A DNA stretch of 64,000 nt from Mediterraneibacter glycyrrhizinilyticus (GCF_015560805.1 NZ_JADMSO010000012.1:28164-92163), one strand, 5' to 3'. Positions 1-9,728 are shown, counted from the stretch's first letter. Numbers and translations: made by a program. The notes: generated by a model not told the origin, from the sequence alone.

Positions 1-1
1 G

Positions 2-1699
2 CATATACCGGTTTCGATGCATAACATCCGGCAGCAGGCGGAGATTCCGGAAATGTTTCTCCGGGGGCTTGCGCTTTGTCAGGATGCGGAGGTGACAGGG
101 GAAGAAGCGGTTGGAGACCCGACGGAACTGGCGCTTCTTCAGATGGCGGAAACATGCGGAATCCGGAAGAAACAGTCCGAACAGCAATATCCCCGTATCG
201 GAGAGCGGTCTTTCGACTCTGTGCGGAAGATGATGACGACTGTGCATCGCGGAGACGGCAGGGATTTTGCGTATACGAAAGGCGCGCCGGACGTCGTACT
301 TGGGCGATGTACAAAAATCCGGATAAACGGAAGTATTTTGCCGCTCGGGGAAGCGAAGAGACGGAAGATACAAAACGTGTTGGAGGAAATGTCTTCTCAG
401 GCGCTTCGCGTACTTGCCCTCGCAATGAAAACGGACGGCACGAAAGAGGAGCTTTTACAAGAAGAAGATCTTATTTTTCTCGGACTTGTCGGGATGAAAG
501 ATCCGATCCGTCCGGAAGCAAAGGATGCGGTCGCGAAATTTAAAAAAGCATCGGTGCAGACGGTGATGATCACCGGCGATCACGCAAAGACAGCTCTTGC
601 GATCGCACAGGAACTGGGGATCGCAAGAAAAGCAAAAGAGTGTATGACAGGGGAAGAACTGGAAAATCTGACGGATATTGAACTTGGGAATCGTTTAAAG
701 GAAGTCCGCGTATTTGCAAGAGTGTCGCCGGAACATAAAGTCCGGATCGTGCGCGTGCTGAAAAAACTGGGGAACGTTGTGGCGATGACAGGAGACGGCG
801 TCAATGACGCTCCGTCGCTTCGGATGGCAGACATCGGGATCGCGATGGGAAAGGGCGGGACTGACGTGGCAAAACAGGCGTCCGATATGATCCTGGCGGA
901 CGATCATTTTGCCACGATCGAAAAAGCGATCGAGGAGGGGCGGAGCATTTACCGGAATATCAAAAAGACGGTATTGTTTCTGTTGTCCTCCAATTTCGGG
1001 GAGATCATCACAATGTTTACGGCAGTTCTGTTTGGGATTGCCTCTCCTTTGAAAGCCAGCCATATTTTGTGGATCAATCTGATCACCGATTCGCTTCCGG
1101 CTCTGGCGCTTGGAATGGACCATAACGATAAAGAACAGTTGATGAAAATGCCGCCGCGCGGAGCGAAAGAGGGACTGTTCGCCAACGGCGGACTTGCCTG
1201 TACGGTTTTTTACGGCGTGCTGATCGGAGGGATCAGTCTGGCGGCATTTTTAAAACTTCCATGGGAAATGCTCCATCAAAACAATCTGCCGTTTGATCCG
1301 GCACACATTATGGAGGTATTTTCGGACGGAGCGGTGCTGGCAAGGGCGCAGACATACGCATTTACCGTACTCGGGATGTCTCAGTTGTTCCATGCGTCGG
1401 GGATGCGGGATGTACGGACGTCGGTATTTTCAAGAAAACGGAAGTTTAATCCGGTGCTGGTAGGAGCTTTCGCAGTCGGATTTGTGCTGCAGCTTGCAGT
1501 GACGGAAGTGCCGTATCTTGTGACTATGTTCGGAACAGCTCCTCTTGCTGCTTCTGAATGGATATCGCTTCTTTTCCTTGCTGCTTTCCCGATCCTGACA
1601 CATGAGATGTTTGTCATATTGTTCCGGGCGGATGATCAGGCAGAGACGGCGAAGCTTCCGGAGAGAAAACTTGCCAGACATTCCCGAAGTGTCGTATAA
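2..1699 (+). CDS. Calcium-type P-type ATPase, 3' part (5' end outside window)
   Basis: This is the C-terminal part of a P-type cation pump; the frame is open to the window edge, so the Met at 17 is not taken as the start. The visible part runs from the nucleotide-binding domain (KGAPD motif), through the hinge TGDGVNDAP motif of the P-domain, into the C-terminal membrane helices. The phosphorylation motif DKTGT lies upstream of the window. Residues matching the SERCA calcium ligands are present: Asn and Glu in SSNFGEI (TM5) and Asn, Thr, Asp in NLITDSLPALALG (TM6). This supports Ca2+ export rather than copper or potassium transport. Specificity is inferred from these residues only. The next gene starts 83 bp downstream on the same strand. 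Confidence 0.9.
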   Translation, partial: HIPVSMHNIRQQAEIPEMFLRGLALCQDAEVTGEEAVGDPTELALLQMAETCGIRKKQSEQQYPRIGERSFDSVRKMMTTVHRGDGRDFAYTKGAPDVVLGRCTKIRINGSILPLGEAKRRKIQNVLEEMSSQALRVLALAMKTDGTKEELLQEEDLIFLGLVGMKDPIRPEAKDAVAKFKKASVQTVMITGDHAKTALAIAQELGIARKAKECMTGEELENLTDIELGNRLKEVRVFARVSPEHKVRIVRVLKKLGNVVAMTGDGVNDAPSLRMADIGIAMGKGGTDVAKQASDMILADDHFATIEKAIEEGRSIYRNIKKTVLFLLSSNFGEIITMFTAVLFGIASPLKASHILWINLITDSLPALALGMDHNDKEQLMKMPPRGAKEGLFANGGLACTVFYGVLIGGISLAAFLKLPWEMLHQNNLPFDPAHIMEVFSDGAVLARAQTYAFTVLGMSQLFHASGMRDVRTSVFSRKRKFNPVLVGAFAVGFVLQLAVTEVPYLVTMFGTAPLAASEWISLLFLAAFPILTHEMFVILFRADDQAETAKLPERKLARHSRSVV

Positions 1700-1782
1700 T
1701 AGAACAACAGCGTCAGTGGACAAGGGGAAACTGTTTTCTCATTGTACACGAACGATAAGTATTGACATTGGAAGGAGAAGCT

Positions 1783-3138
1783 ATGCAGTTACGTTTTGAA
1801 ATACCGGATTCGTTCTGGAGCCTGTTCCGCTCGGTCAACCGGGAAGTCTATATAGATGCGCTGCTTTGTATCAATGAAGAATATCAGTACAGTAATTATT
1901 TTCTGACAAGGGAAATCTGTATCCAGGCGCTTAGCGACTTATATGTGAAACAGCAGATCGAACTTCGCAGAGAAGAAGATGAGACCGAAATCGATCTTCT
2001 GGAGACACCGGCTTCCCGTATTTTGAACTGGCTGTTAAGGACGGGGTGGCTGAAAAAGGTCGAAGATTACAATACATTGGTGACCAATATCGTGATCCCG
2101 GACTATGCGGCGGTGATGATCGACGCATTTGAACGCCTCACATCGGAAGATATGGAAGAGACGGAAATTTATATTCAAAATGTATATGCAACGTTATTTT
2201 CTTTCCGGCATGATACAAGAGTCAATTTGAATATGCTGCGGACGGCTCTTGTCAACACGCGGCGGCTGAATAAAGCGCTTCAGGATATGCTTCATAATAT
2301 GGACAAATTTTTCGCACGGCTCCTGGAGCAGAAAACATACGGGGAACTCTTGCAGGAACATCTGGAGGGGTATGTGGAAACGATCGTGCGGAAGAAATAT
2401 CATATTTTAAAGACTTCCGATAATTTTTACCTTTACAAGACCGATATAAAAAGGGTGCTTCAGGAAATGCGGGAGGATGAGGAGTGGATCGAAAATGTGC
2501 GGGCGCAGTCCAAAGCGATGGGGGATACGGGAGAGGACGTACTGGAACTTCTGGATCTGATCGAGAGGGGATTTGATGATATTGAGCACCGTATTTCCAA
2601 CATGGACAAAGAACATACGAAATACGTCCGCGCCACGGTGAGCCGTCTGAATTATCTGCTCAGCGCCGAGACCGATACAAAGGGACTGGTTGTGCAGCTT
2701 TTAAACCGGATCGCGGAGGATCCCGAGACAAGGATAAGGAAAACCGGGGAAAAGATGAATCTCTCACAGTTGGAAATATTATCGGAGAGATCACTTTACA
2801 AACGGAGAAAGGCGAGAAAAGATTTCATCAGCCGGATGGCAGTGGAAGAAGCGGCGGAAGATCTGGATCGGGAAGACGTGCTTCGGCTGAACCGGATCCA
2901 AGTGCGGTACAGCCGACAGCAGATCGAAGAATTTATCCGGTCGCATATGGTGGATGATGTGATGGATGTCAGCACACTGCCGTTGGAGGATGATGAGACA
3001 TTTGAAAAGCTGATACTGGCTTATGATTACAGTACGCGCCGCAGCAGCAAATACCGGATCGCAGAGGAAGACGCTTTGATGATCGAGAACGGAAGTTATC
3101 GTTATCCGGCATTGAAATTCGTCCGGCGCGGCGTATAG
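1783..3138 (+). CDS. jetA: Wadjet/MksF-like kleisin protein JetA (DUF5716 type)
   Basis: First gene of a condensin-like operon; product about 451 aa. The ATG at 1783 is chosen because GGAAGGAG sits just upstream at 1770-1777; an in-frame TTG at 1762 has no comparable site. The protein is largely helical and acidic with no transmembrane segment, as expected for the kleisin (MukF/MksF-like) subunit that bridges the SMC heads. The N-terminal part resembles winged-helix kleisin ends (IPDSFWSLFRSVNREVYIDAL). Family assignment rests on recognising DUF5716/JetA-like sequence and on the genes that follow: a DUF4194 protein and an SMC-like ATPase. In Wadjet systems this complex recognises small circular DNA by loop extrusion. 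No jetD lies next to it here. Confidence 0.8.
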   Translation: MQLRFEIPDSFWSLFRSVNREVYIDALLCINEEYQYSNYFLTREICIQALSDLYVKQQIELRREEDETEIDLLETPASRILNWLLRTGWLKKVEDYNTLVTNIVIPDYAAVMIDAFERLTSEDMEETEIYIQNVYATLFSFRHDTRVNLNMLRTALVNTRRLNKALQDMLHNMDKFFARLLEQKTYGELLQEHLEGYVETIVRKKYHILKTSDNFYLYKTDIKRVLQEMREDEEWIENVRAQSKAMGDTGEDVLELLDLIERGFDDIEHRISNMDKEHTKYVRATVSRLNYLLSAETDTKGLVVQLLNRIAEDPETRIRKTGEKMNLSQLEILSERSLYKRRKARKDFISRMAVEEAAEDLDREDVLRLNRIQVRYSRQQIEEFIRSHMVDDVMDVSTLPLEDDETFEKLILAYDYSTRRSSKYRIAEEDALMIENGSYRYPALKFVRRGV

Positions 3139-3234
3139 GCAGTGACTGTGGCGTGCAGATAGCGATAAAACATTGCTTGCTATTTATTTTTGCAAGGAAA
3201 GACAGTGACAGAGGAGCATAACAGAGGAGTACAT

Positions 3235-3921
3235 ATGATTGACTATTTTGAGCAGTTGATACCGGAAGAACAGGAGGGAATCACCGAGGTGATCCAGACA
3301 TTATTTCGTCAGACCTTTCTTTTGGAACGGAAATTTGACCGCCGTCTGGGGAGGATGCAGTATACGCATGAATATCGTGTATGCAGTAAACATTTTGAAT
3401 TTTTGAAATTATATTTTGCGGCGGCGGGGATTACATTGAATGAAAATGTCCAAATGGGTCTGATCTATATTCAGGGAGAAACGCTTTGGGGAGAGAAACT
3501 GCCGCGGCTTGCGACGATTTATCTGCTGATCCTGAAACTGATCTATGATGAGCAGATGGCTTCCGTTTCTTCGAGCAGCCATATCGTGACGACGCTCGGG
3601 GCGATCAACGGAAGAGCCGGGGAGTTCGGCGTGCTTCGGACATTGCCGTCTCCGACGGAGATCCGGCGGACGGTGGCGCTTTTGAAGCGGTATCAGGTGA
3701 TCGAGCCGCTGGATGTGCTGGAGGAATTGAACGAATCCACAAGACTTGTCATTTATCCGAGTATTCATGCGGTGCTGTCGGGAGACGATATCCGGGCGCT
3801 GCTTCAGACGTTCGGCGAGGCAGATGAGAGACAGGAACGTCTGGAAACGGAAGACGATATGAAAGAAATAACGGGAGGAACGACGATTGGAGAAGACACA
3901 GGCGTTTCAGGCGCTCTCTAA
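3235..3921 (+). CDS. jetB: Wadjet/MksE-like protein JetB (DUF4194)
   Basis: A protein of about 228 aa with the winged-helix architecture of DUF4194, the MukE/MksE counterpart that binds the kleisin. The ATG at 3235 has AGAGGAG at 3223-3229; an upstream in-frame TTG at 3190 is less likely. Recognisable stretches are the N-terminal FRQTFLLERKFD region and the central GLIYIQGETLWGEKLPRLATIYLL segment. The C-terminal tail is acidic and overlaps the next gene by 35 bp, so translation of jetB and jetC is probably coupled. A 96-bp gap separates it from jetA with no terminator in between, so the three genes are read as one operon. Confidence 0.8.
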   Translation: MIDYFEQLIPEEQEGITEVIQTLFRQTFLLERKFDRRLGRMQYTHEYRVCSKHFEFLKLYFAAAGITLNENVQMGLIYIQGETLWGEKLPRLATIYLLILKLIYDEQMASVSSSSHIVTTLGAINGRAGEFGVLRTLPSPTEIRRTVALLKRYQVIEPLDVLEELNESTRLVIYPSIHAVLSGDDIRALLQTFGEADERQERLETEDDMKEITGGTTIGEDTGVSGAL

Positions 3922-6900
3922 GATCTGCCTGAACAACTGGCATTATATAGACAAAAAAGTATTGACGCTGAATGAGGGGATCAATTTCTTTACCGGACAT
4001 TCGGGAAGCGGAAAATCGACGGTGCTGGACGCACTGCAGATCGTACTTTATGCGGATACGGACGGACGACGGTTTTTCAACAAAGCGGCCGCCGATGATT
4101 CCGACCGTTCGCTGATCGAGTATCTGCGCGGTATGGTCAATATCAGCGAAAATAATGAATCCCAGTATCTGCGGAATCAGAACTTTTCCAGTACGATCGT
4201 GTTGGAACTGGAACGGACGGATACGCGGGAAAAACAGTGCGTCGGCGTTGTGTTCGATGTGGAGACTGCGACAAATGAGATCAGCCGTCTCTTTTTCTGG
4301 CACACGGGCAGTCTGCTTGAAAACCAGTATCGCGCGGACAGGCGGTGCCTGACGACGGTGGAAGTGCGGGAATATCTGCAGAGAACGTTTGCGGCGGATC
4401 AATTTTATTACGGACCGAGCAATGAAAGATTCAGGCGGCAGCTTTACGACATTTATCTGGGGGGACTGGACGGAGAGAAATTCCCCCGTCTGTTCAAACG
4501 TGCGATCCCGTTTAAGATGAACATCCGGCTGGAAGACTTTGTGAAAGAATACATTTGCATGGAGCAGGATATCCATATCGAAGATCTGCAGGAAAGTGTG
4601 ATGCAGTATGGGCGGATGCGCAGCAAGATCGAGGATACGCTGGAAGAGATCCAGAAGCTGACCGAGATCGGGGAAGTCTATCAGACGTTTGATGAAAAAC
4701 AGCAGAAAGCAGTAAGCTGCGCGTATCAGATCGCCCGTCTTGAAATGCTGTATCTGGAGCAGAAGATACAGGAATACCATGACCGCGTAAATGGGCGGAA
4801 AGAGGAGATCGGGCAGCAGAAGATACGGCAGGCAAAACTGGAGGAAGAGCAGAGGCATCTTCAGAAAGATTATGAAGACGTGCTCGTCCGGATCGCGAAC
4901 AGCGGGTATTCCGGTCTGGAAAAAGAACTGGAAACGCTGAACGAGACATTGGAGCGCCTGGCAGGAAGCAAGGCACGCTGGCAGCAGACGTCGGAACGGC
5001 TGAAAGAGTGGAAAGATCAGGATGTGACGCCGAACCAGACGATCTGGGATATTGACCGTTTCCTGAAAGGGACGATCTCGGAGCAGGAGATGGAGCGTCT
5101 CCAGAGCAGCCTCAAAGAGATGCGGCAGGAATTGGAAGAGGAACGGCAGGAAAATGCGTCTAGACTGAAAGCGGTCAAGAAAGAAGAAAAAGAGGCGCGG
5201 GAAGAGCTGAAAGAATTGAAGCAGGGGCGGAAAGCCTATCCGCGGGAGCTGGAAGAAGCTCGTTATGAACTGCGGAACCGTCTGCAGGAGTATTGTGGGA
5301 AATTTGTGAACGTGCAGATCCTTGCCGATCTTCTGGATATCAAAGACGAACGGTGGCACAATGCGGTGGAGGGATATCTTGGCAATAACAAGCTGCTTCT
5401 TGTTGTGGAGCCGCGGTATGCCCGGGAGGCATTGGAGATTTACAAGGAGATGGATAAGCGGAAATATTGCCGTGCCGCAGTGCTGGACACAGAGCGGGTC
5501 ATGGAAAACGAGCATGCGGTCCGCCCGGGCGCGCTGGCGGAGGAAGTGACCGCAAAGACCGATTATGCGGCGGCTTATATCCGGTTTTTCCTTGGAAATG
5601 TGATGAAATGCGAATCCGTCGAGGAACTGCGGGAGTGCCGGATCGGTATCACGCCGGACTGCGTGCTGTATCACAGCTACCGTTTGCAGCATATCAATCC
5701 GGATCTGTATACAAGGCGCGCATATATCGGGGAGACCAGTATGCGCAAACGTATCCGGCAGTTGGAATTGAAATGTGAGGAACTGCAGAATGAACGGCTT
5801 CCGCTTCAGGAGGCGGAGGTGAAGATCCGCAGGCTTTTGGAACTGGAAATGCTTCCGCAGCCGACAGACGATTATATGCAGTGGATCAAAGATGCAGACA
5901 TGATCTCGGATAAGGAAAAGAGAAAGAAACATTTGCAGGAGCAGATGGAACAGCTCCGGGAAGAGTCGGTGGCAGTGCTGGACGCGCAGAAAAACGAGCT
6001 GATGGAGCTGATGGAAGAAAAGAAAGCTTCGGTAGATCTGGTGAAGCGGGAAATCTGGAAAAATGAAAAAGATATCGACGGATATCAGCGCGCGATCATC
6101 GATCAGGAAGAAGCGTTGGCGGTGAAAACAAAAGAAGTGCAGGCGATGAGTGGGAAAGAAGTACATGATTTGGAAACGGAGTTTCAGGAATTTCTCGCCG
6201 CGAAGAAATCCGTCAATTATGATTATCTGAGGCGGCAGAAAGTATCGGAACAGCAGCCGCTTCTCGAGCAGGCGGAGCGGGAATATCAGAAGCTGGTGGA
6301 CGTCCGCAGCGCGTATTTGCGGACATATCCGAACCGGACGTTTTCCGCAAGCGCGCGGGATAATACGGCATATGAGAAATTGCTGGAAGAATTGCAGTGC
6401 GGCGATCTGGAACGATACAGGGAATCGGCAAAGGAACAGGCGAAATCTGCGGTGGAGCATTTTAAGGATGACTTTATCTTTAAGATCCGCGCGGCGATCC
6501 GGGATGCCTATCAGCGGAAAGACGAGCTGAACCGGATCATCAGCAAACTGGATTTCGGAAAAGACAAATATCAGTTTGTGATCACGAAAAATAAAGGCGC
6601 GGACGGCAAATACTATAAGATGTTTATGGATGATGCGCTGCAGATCGATCCGATGCAGCTTAGTCATACGATGGACAATCAGCTCAATATGTTCACAATG
6701 GAGCATGAAGAAGAGTACGGTGAAATGATGAACGAACTGATCAACATTTTCATTCCGCCGGAAAATGCGACCCGGGAAGAACTGGATGAAGCCAAGAAAA
6801 ACATGGAAAAATATGCGGATTACCGGACGTATCTTTCTTTTGATATGCAGCAGATCGTGTCGGGAAAAACTTCCGGGGAAGAGACCGATATGCATATCGG

Positions 6901-7264
6901 GCTGAGCAGGATGATCCGGAAAAATTCCGGCGGTGAGGGACAGAACCCTCTGTATGTAGCGCTTCTCGCCAGCTTTGCGCAGATTTACCGGATCAACCAG
7001 ACTTCGCGGATCCGGAGAAATCCGACGCTTCGGCTTGTTGTGCTGGACGAGGCATTTTCCAAGATGGATGCGGAAAAAGTGGCAAGCTGTATCTCGTTGA
7101 TCCGCGGACTCGGCTTTCAGGCGATCATCAGCGCGACCAACGATAAGATCCAGAATTATCTGGAAAATGTGGACAAGACCTTTGTGTATGCCAATCCGAA
7201 TAAGAAACACATTTCCATACAGGAATTTGAACGGACGGAATTTGGGGCGTTAGAAGATGAGTAG
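3887..7264 (+). CDS. jetC: Wadjet/MksB-like SMC ATPase JetC
   Basis: An 1125-aa SMC-family ATPase. It has Walker A GHSGSGKST at residues 37-45, two long Glu/Lys/Arg-rich coiled coils flanking a central hinge-like region (about residues 465-620), the ABC signature SGGEG at 1014-1018, and Walker B VVLDEAF with D1054 and catalytic E1055. The start is a TTG at 3887 with GGAGG 8 bp upstream, inside jetB. The ATPase would power DNA loop extrusion by the JetABC complex. All catalytic motifs are intact, so the motor appears functional. The opposite strand carries a 1153-codon open frame that is only a shadow of the Glu-rich coiled coil. Confidence 0.88.
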   Translation: MEKTQAFQALSKICLNNWHYIDKKVLTLNEGINFFTGHSGSGKSTVLDALQIVLYADTDGRRFFNKAAADDSDRSLIEYLRGMVNISENNESQYLRNQNFSSTIVLELERTDTREKQCVGVVFDVETATNEISRLFFWHTGSLLENQYRADRRCLTTVEVREYLQRTFAADQFYYGPSNERFRRQLYDIYLGGLDGEKFPRLFKRAIPFKMNIRLEDFVKEYICMEQDIHIEDLQESVMQYGRMRSKIEDTLEEIQKLTEIGEVYQTFDEKQQKAVSCAYQIARLEMLYLEQKIQEYHDRVNGRKEEIGQQKIRQAKLEEEQRHLQKDYEDVLVRIANSGYSGLEKELETLNETLERLAGSKARWQQTSERLKEWKDQDVTPNQTIWDIDRFLKGTISEQEMERLQSSLKEMRQELEEERQENASRLKAVKKEEKEAREELKELKQGRKAYPRELEEARYELRNRLQEYCGKFVNVQILADLLDIKDERWHNAVEGYLGNNKLLLVVEPRYAREALEIYKEMDKRKYCRAAVLDTERVMENEHAVRPGALAEEVTAKTDYAAAYIRFFLGNVMKCESVEELRECRIGITPDCVLYHSYRLQHINPDLYTRRAYIGETSMRKRIRQLELKCEELQNERLPLQEAEVKIRRLLELEMLPQPTDDYMQWIKDADMISDKEKRKKHLQEQMEQLREESVAVLDAQKNELMELMEEKKASVDLVKREIWKNEKDIDGYQRAIIDQEEALAVKTKEVQAMSGKEVHDLETEFQEFLAAKKSVNYDYLRRQKVSEQQPLLEQAEREYQKLVDVRSAYLRTYPNRTFSASARDNTAYEKLLEELQCGDLERYRESAKEQAKSAVEHFKDDFIFKIRAAIRDAYQRKDELNRIISKLDFGKDKYQFVITKNKGADGKYYKMFMDDALQIDPMQLSHTMDNQLNMFTMEHEEEYGEMMNELINIFIPPENATREELDEAKKNMEKYADYRTYLSFDMQQIVSGKTSGEETDMHIGLSRMIRKNSGGEGQNPLYVALLASFAQIYRINQTSRIRRNPTLRLVVLDEAFSKMDAEKVASCISLIRGLGFQAIISATNDKIQNYLENVDKTFVYANPNKKHISIQEFERTEFGALEDE

Positions 7265-7294
7265 AAACAATGAGCAGAAACAGGAGGGATCAGA

Positions 7295-7864
7295 TTGAAG
7301 TTAATGATCGCATCAGATATCCATGGTTCGGCATTTTACTGCCGTTCCATGATCGAAGCATTTGAGCGGGAGGAGGCGGACCGTCTCCTGCTTCTCGGAG
7401 ATATATTGTACCATGGTCCGCGCAACGATCTTCCGGCAGAGTATGCGCCGAAGAAAGTGATCGCGATGCTGAATCCATTGAAGCGGAATTTACTTTGCGT
7501 CCGTGGAAATTGTGACACGGAAGTGGATCAGATGGTGCTGGAGTTTCCGGTACTGGCGGAATATTGTCTGCTGGAACTGGACGGACAGACGATATTTGCG
7601 ACGCATGGGCATACATGGAACCCGGCGAAACAGCCGATGTTAAAAGGCGGGGACATTCTTCTGAACGGGCATACCCATGTCCCTGCAAATGAAGAATTAA
7701 AAACGGAGTCCGGGGAAGTATGCAGATATATGAATCCGGGATCCGTTTCGATACCGAAAGAGGATTCGCCGCATAGTTATATGATTTATGACAAGGGGAC
7801 ATTTTACTGGAAAAATCTGGAGGGAGAGGTATATCAGACATGGAAGACAGATTCGCATTGCTGA
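7295..7864 (+). CDS. yfcE: YfcE/MJ0936-type metallophosphodiesterase
   Basis: A 189-aa calcineurin-like phosphoesterase with the complete set of metal-binding motifs: DIHG (D8, H10), GD in LLLLGDIL, GNCD, THGH and NGHTH. Length and motif spacing match the YfcE/MJ0936 family, whose members hydrolyse phosphodiesters in vitro; the physiological substrate is usually unknown. The start is TTG at 7295 with AGGAGG at 7282-7287. It lies 30 bp after jetC and overlaps the next gene by 25 bp, so it is probably co-transcribed with both. That position, where a jetD effector might be expected, is noted as a hypothesis only; this family is also a common housekeeping gene. Confidence 0.88.
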   Translation: MKLMIASDIHGSAFYCRSMIEAFEREEADRLLLLGDILYHGPRNDLPAEYAPKKVIAMLNPLKRNLLCVRGNCDTEVDQMVLEFPVLAEYCLLELDGQTIFATHGHTWNPAKQPMLKGGDILLNGHTHVPANEELKTESGEVCRYMNPGSVSIPKEDSPHSYMIYDKGTFYWKNLEGEVYQTWKTDSHC

Positions 7865-8859
7865 TCGACGCGGACAACGTATCCGCAAAATATATCAAAC
7901 CAATCTTGGACGAGCTGTCCAAGTACGGAAACGTAACATACAAACGAATATACGGAGACTGGACAAGCACCTATAATTCCAGTTGGAAAGAGGTGCTTTT
8001 ACAGAACAGCATCACGCCGATCCAGCAGTTCAGTTATACGCACGGAAAAAATGCAACCGATTCGGCGATGATCATCGATGCGATGGACATGCTGTATACG
8101 AGTGAACTGGAGGGATTTTGTCTTGTATCCAGCGACAGTGATTTCACAAAACTGGCAAGCCGTCTCCGGGAGAGCGGGCGCATGGTGATCGGTATGGGAG
8201 AGAGTAAGACGCCTGCTCCGTTCCGAAAAGCGTGCGATATTTTTACCGAGTTGGAATTGCTTCTGGAAGACAATACATTGGGAAATACAGTGATCGCTAA
8301 CCCGGCAGTCAAAGGCGAAAAACAGGCGGCGAACGCGGCGGCAGCAAACGGAAACGGCAGCGGAAACAGTGAAAATAAGAGTTCCCGAAAAGCAAGCGTC
8401 AATGCGGTCGGAAAAAACCAGATTGAGGAAGCCGTTGTCAAGATTATCACGGAAAATCAGAATAATGATAAAGAAACCGGGCTTGGCGAAGTGGGAAGCC
8501 GTCTTGTGAAACTATACCCGGATTTTGATGTGCGCCGGTATGGTTACAGCCTGCTGTCCAAATTCCTGGAGACATTTCCAAAGCTGAAACTGAAGCAGGA
8601 CGGCACGCAGGTGACGGTCATGCTGTATGAAGACAAGAGTAAGAAAGAGATGCTGGAAGAATATTTGATGCAGCAGATCATTTCGGCGGGGGCGCAGGGA
8701 ATTTCTCTTGGAACACTCGGAAACCGGATCCGGAACAAATTCGGGGATTTCAAAGTGCGGGATTATGGCTATTCCCAGTTTAAACAGTATGTGCAGAGCT
8801 TTGAAAACGTGCGTGTCGAGGATGACGGAGAGCAGAACTGGGCAGTTTATCAGAGGTGA
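7840..8859 (+). CDS. NYN-domain predicted ribonuclease with two OST-HTH/LOTUS domains
   Basis: A 339-aa soluble protein. Residues 1-140 form a NYN (PIN-like) domain with the expected acidic residues: D10 and D12 in LLIDADN, D74 in NATDSA, and D99/D101 in SSDSDF. A low-complexity Ala/Asn/Gly/Ser linker (about 160-190) follows, then two LOTUS/OST-HTH repeats, each ending in a recognisable GYS(L/Q)(L/F) segment (about 190-265 and 267-339). NYN domains cut RNA and LOTUS domains bind RNA or protein partners, so an RNase is inferred. The gene overlaps yfcE by 25 bp and ends the operon that begins at jetA; merR follows convergently 53 bp later. Confidence 0.87.
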   Translation: MEDRFALLIDADNVSAKYIKPILDELSKYGNVTYKRIYGDWTSTYNSSWKEVLLQNSITPIQQFSYTHGKNATDSAMIIDAMDMLYTSELEGFCLVSSDSDFTKLASRLRESGRMVIGMGESKTPAPFRKACDIFTELELLLEDNTLGNTVIANPAVKGEKQAANAAAANGNGSGNSENKSSRKASVNAVGKNQIEEAVVKIITENQNNDKETGLGEVGSRLVKLYPDFDVRRYGYSLLSKFLETFPKLKLKQDGTQVTVMLYEDKSKKEMLEEYLMQQIISAGAQGISLGTLGNRIRNKFGDFKVRDYGYSQFKQYVQSFENVRVEDDGEQNWAVYQR

Positions 8860-8912
8860 GAAGAGATGCTGAAGATTTATTTAGGAGAGATGGAAGCGCA
8901 GTGCGGCAGCAG

Positions 8913-9728
8913 TTACTGTGGCTGCGCCATCACCATCACCTGCGTGATATATTCTTCCTCCGACTGGATCACAAAATCATTCATTCCTTTTTCGTAGGCA
9001 TAACCGGTCAGTTTCAGGTTGTGTGATCCGGCATAGCGAAGAAGCCGGTCATATGTCTCGGGAAGCTTATCCCAGCCGCCTTTCGCATAGGTGCAGAGAT
9101 AGGTTCCGGCCGGTTTGGTGAAAAGATCTTTTTGGGTGTGAGGATCCAAAGCCGGAGTGAACAGACCGTCATATTCTTCAAAATCTTTCCGTTGTATTTT
9201 GTCAATGGAGAGATAACTGCCGACACCTGCGCGGCACTGCTTGATTCCCCACATTTTTTTAATATAGGAAAATAAATCTTTCATTTCATCGTCACGGAAT
9301 GTAAAAGGCGCTGTCAGATAAGTTTCCTGCGGACATTGGACCAGATGGATGCCTGCGTCTTTTTTTGTCTCGCAAAGACGGAGCTGCTGTTTTTTCGTCT
9401 GGAGCAAATCTTTTGTCTGTTTTAATTTTTCGATTTTTTGATCGATTTCTTTTGTTTTCTGGTCTACAATGGCGATAAAATCTTCTGCATTGGGCGCATC
9501 CAAATAAGATTTGATCTCCTCGATACTCATATTTAATTCTTTTAACATTAAAATATATTCAAAATGGATGCTCTGTGCACTGTCGTAATAGCGATAATGA
9601 TTGTCGCCTTTTGTTTCGGGGGAAAATAATCCGATAGAGTCATAATAATGCAGGGTACGTTTGTTGACTTCATGAAGCGCGGCAAATTGCGCGGTTGTCA
9701 GTTTAGAAAAATCTTCTTTTCTTTTCAT
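8913..9728 (-). CDS. MerR-family regulator with GyrI-like effector-binding domain
   Basis: About 271 aa. The N-terminal winged helix (KLTTAQFAALHEVNKRTLHYYD, then GLFSPETKG and YRYYD) is typical of MerR. A coiled-coil dimerisation helix (about residues 85-125) and a C-terminal GyrI/BmrR-like small-molecule pocket (about 130-270) follow. The start at 9728 is fixed by AAGGAG just upstream on the minus strand; the longer open frame would read through the promoter and repeats. It is divergent from the GNAT gene at 9931. A MerR-type operator lies between the two, so it probably activates the GNAT gene when it binds an unknown ligand, and may regulate itself. Confidence 0.9.
   Translation of the reverse strand: MKRKEDFSKLTTAQFAALHEVNKRTLHYYDSIGLFSPETKGDNHYRYYDSAQSIHFEYILMLKELNMSIEEIKSYLDAPNAEDFIAIVDQKTKEIDQKIEKLKQTKDLLQTKKQQLRLCETKKDAGIHLVQCPQETYLTAPFTFRDDEMKDLFSYIKKMWGIKQCRAGVGSYLSIDKIQRKDFEEYDGLFTPALDPHTQKDLFTKPAGTYLCTYAKGGWDKLPETYDRLLRYAGSHNLKLTGYAYEKGMNDFVIQSEEEYITQVMVMAQPQ

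Noticed and set aside
3749..7210. 1153-codon open frame on the minus strand opposite jetC
   Set aside because: Product is Phe/Leu/His/Arg-rich with no domain, exactly what the reverse complement of Glu/Lys-rich coiled-coil codons gives; jetC has full SMC motifs.
7840..8859. NYN-LOTUS gene called outright as the Wadjet effector
   Set aside because: Only operon position supports it; NYN-LOTUS proteins are widespread without Jet genes, so it is kept as a hypothesis.
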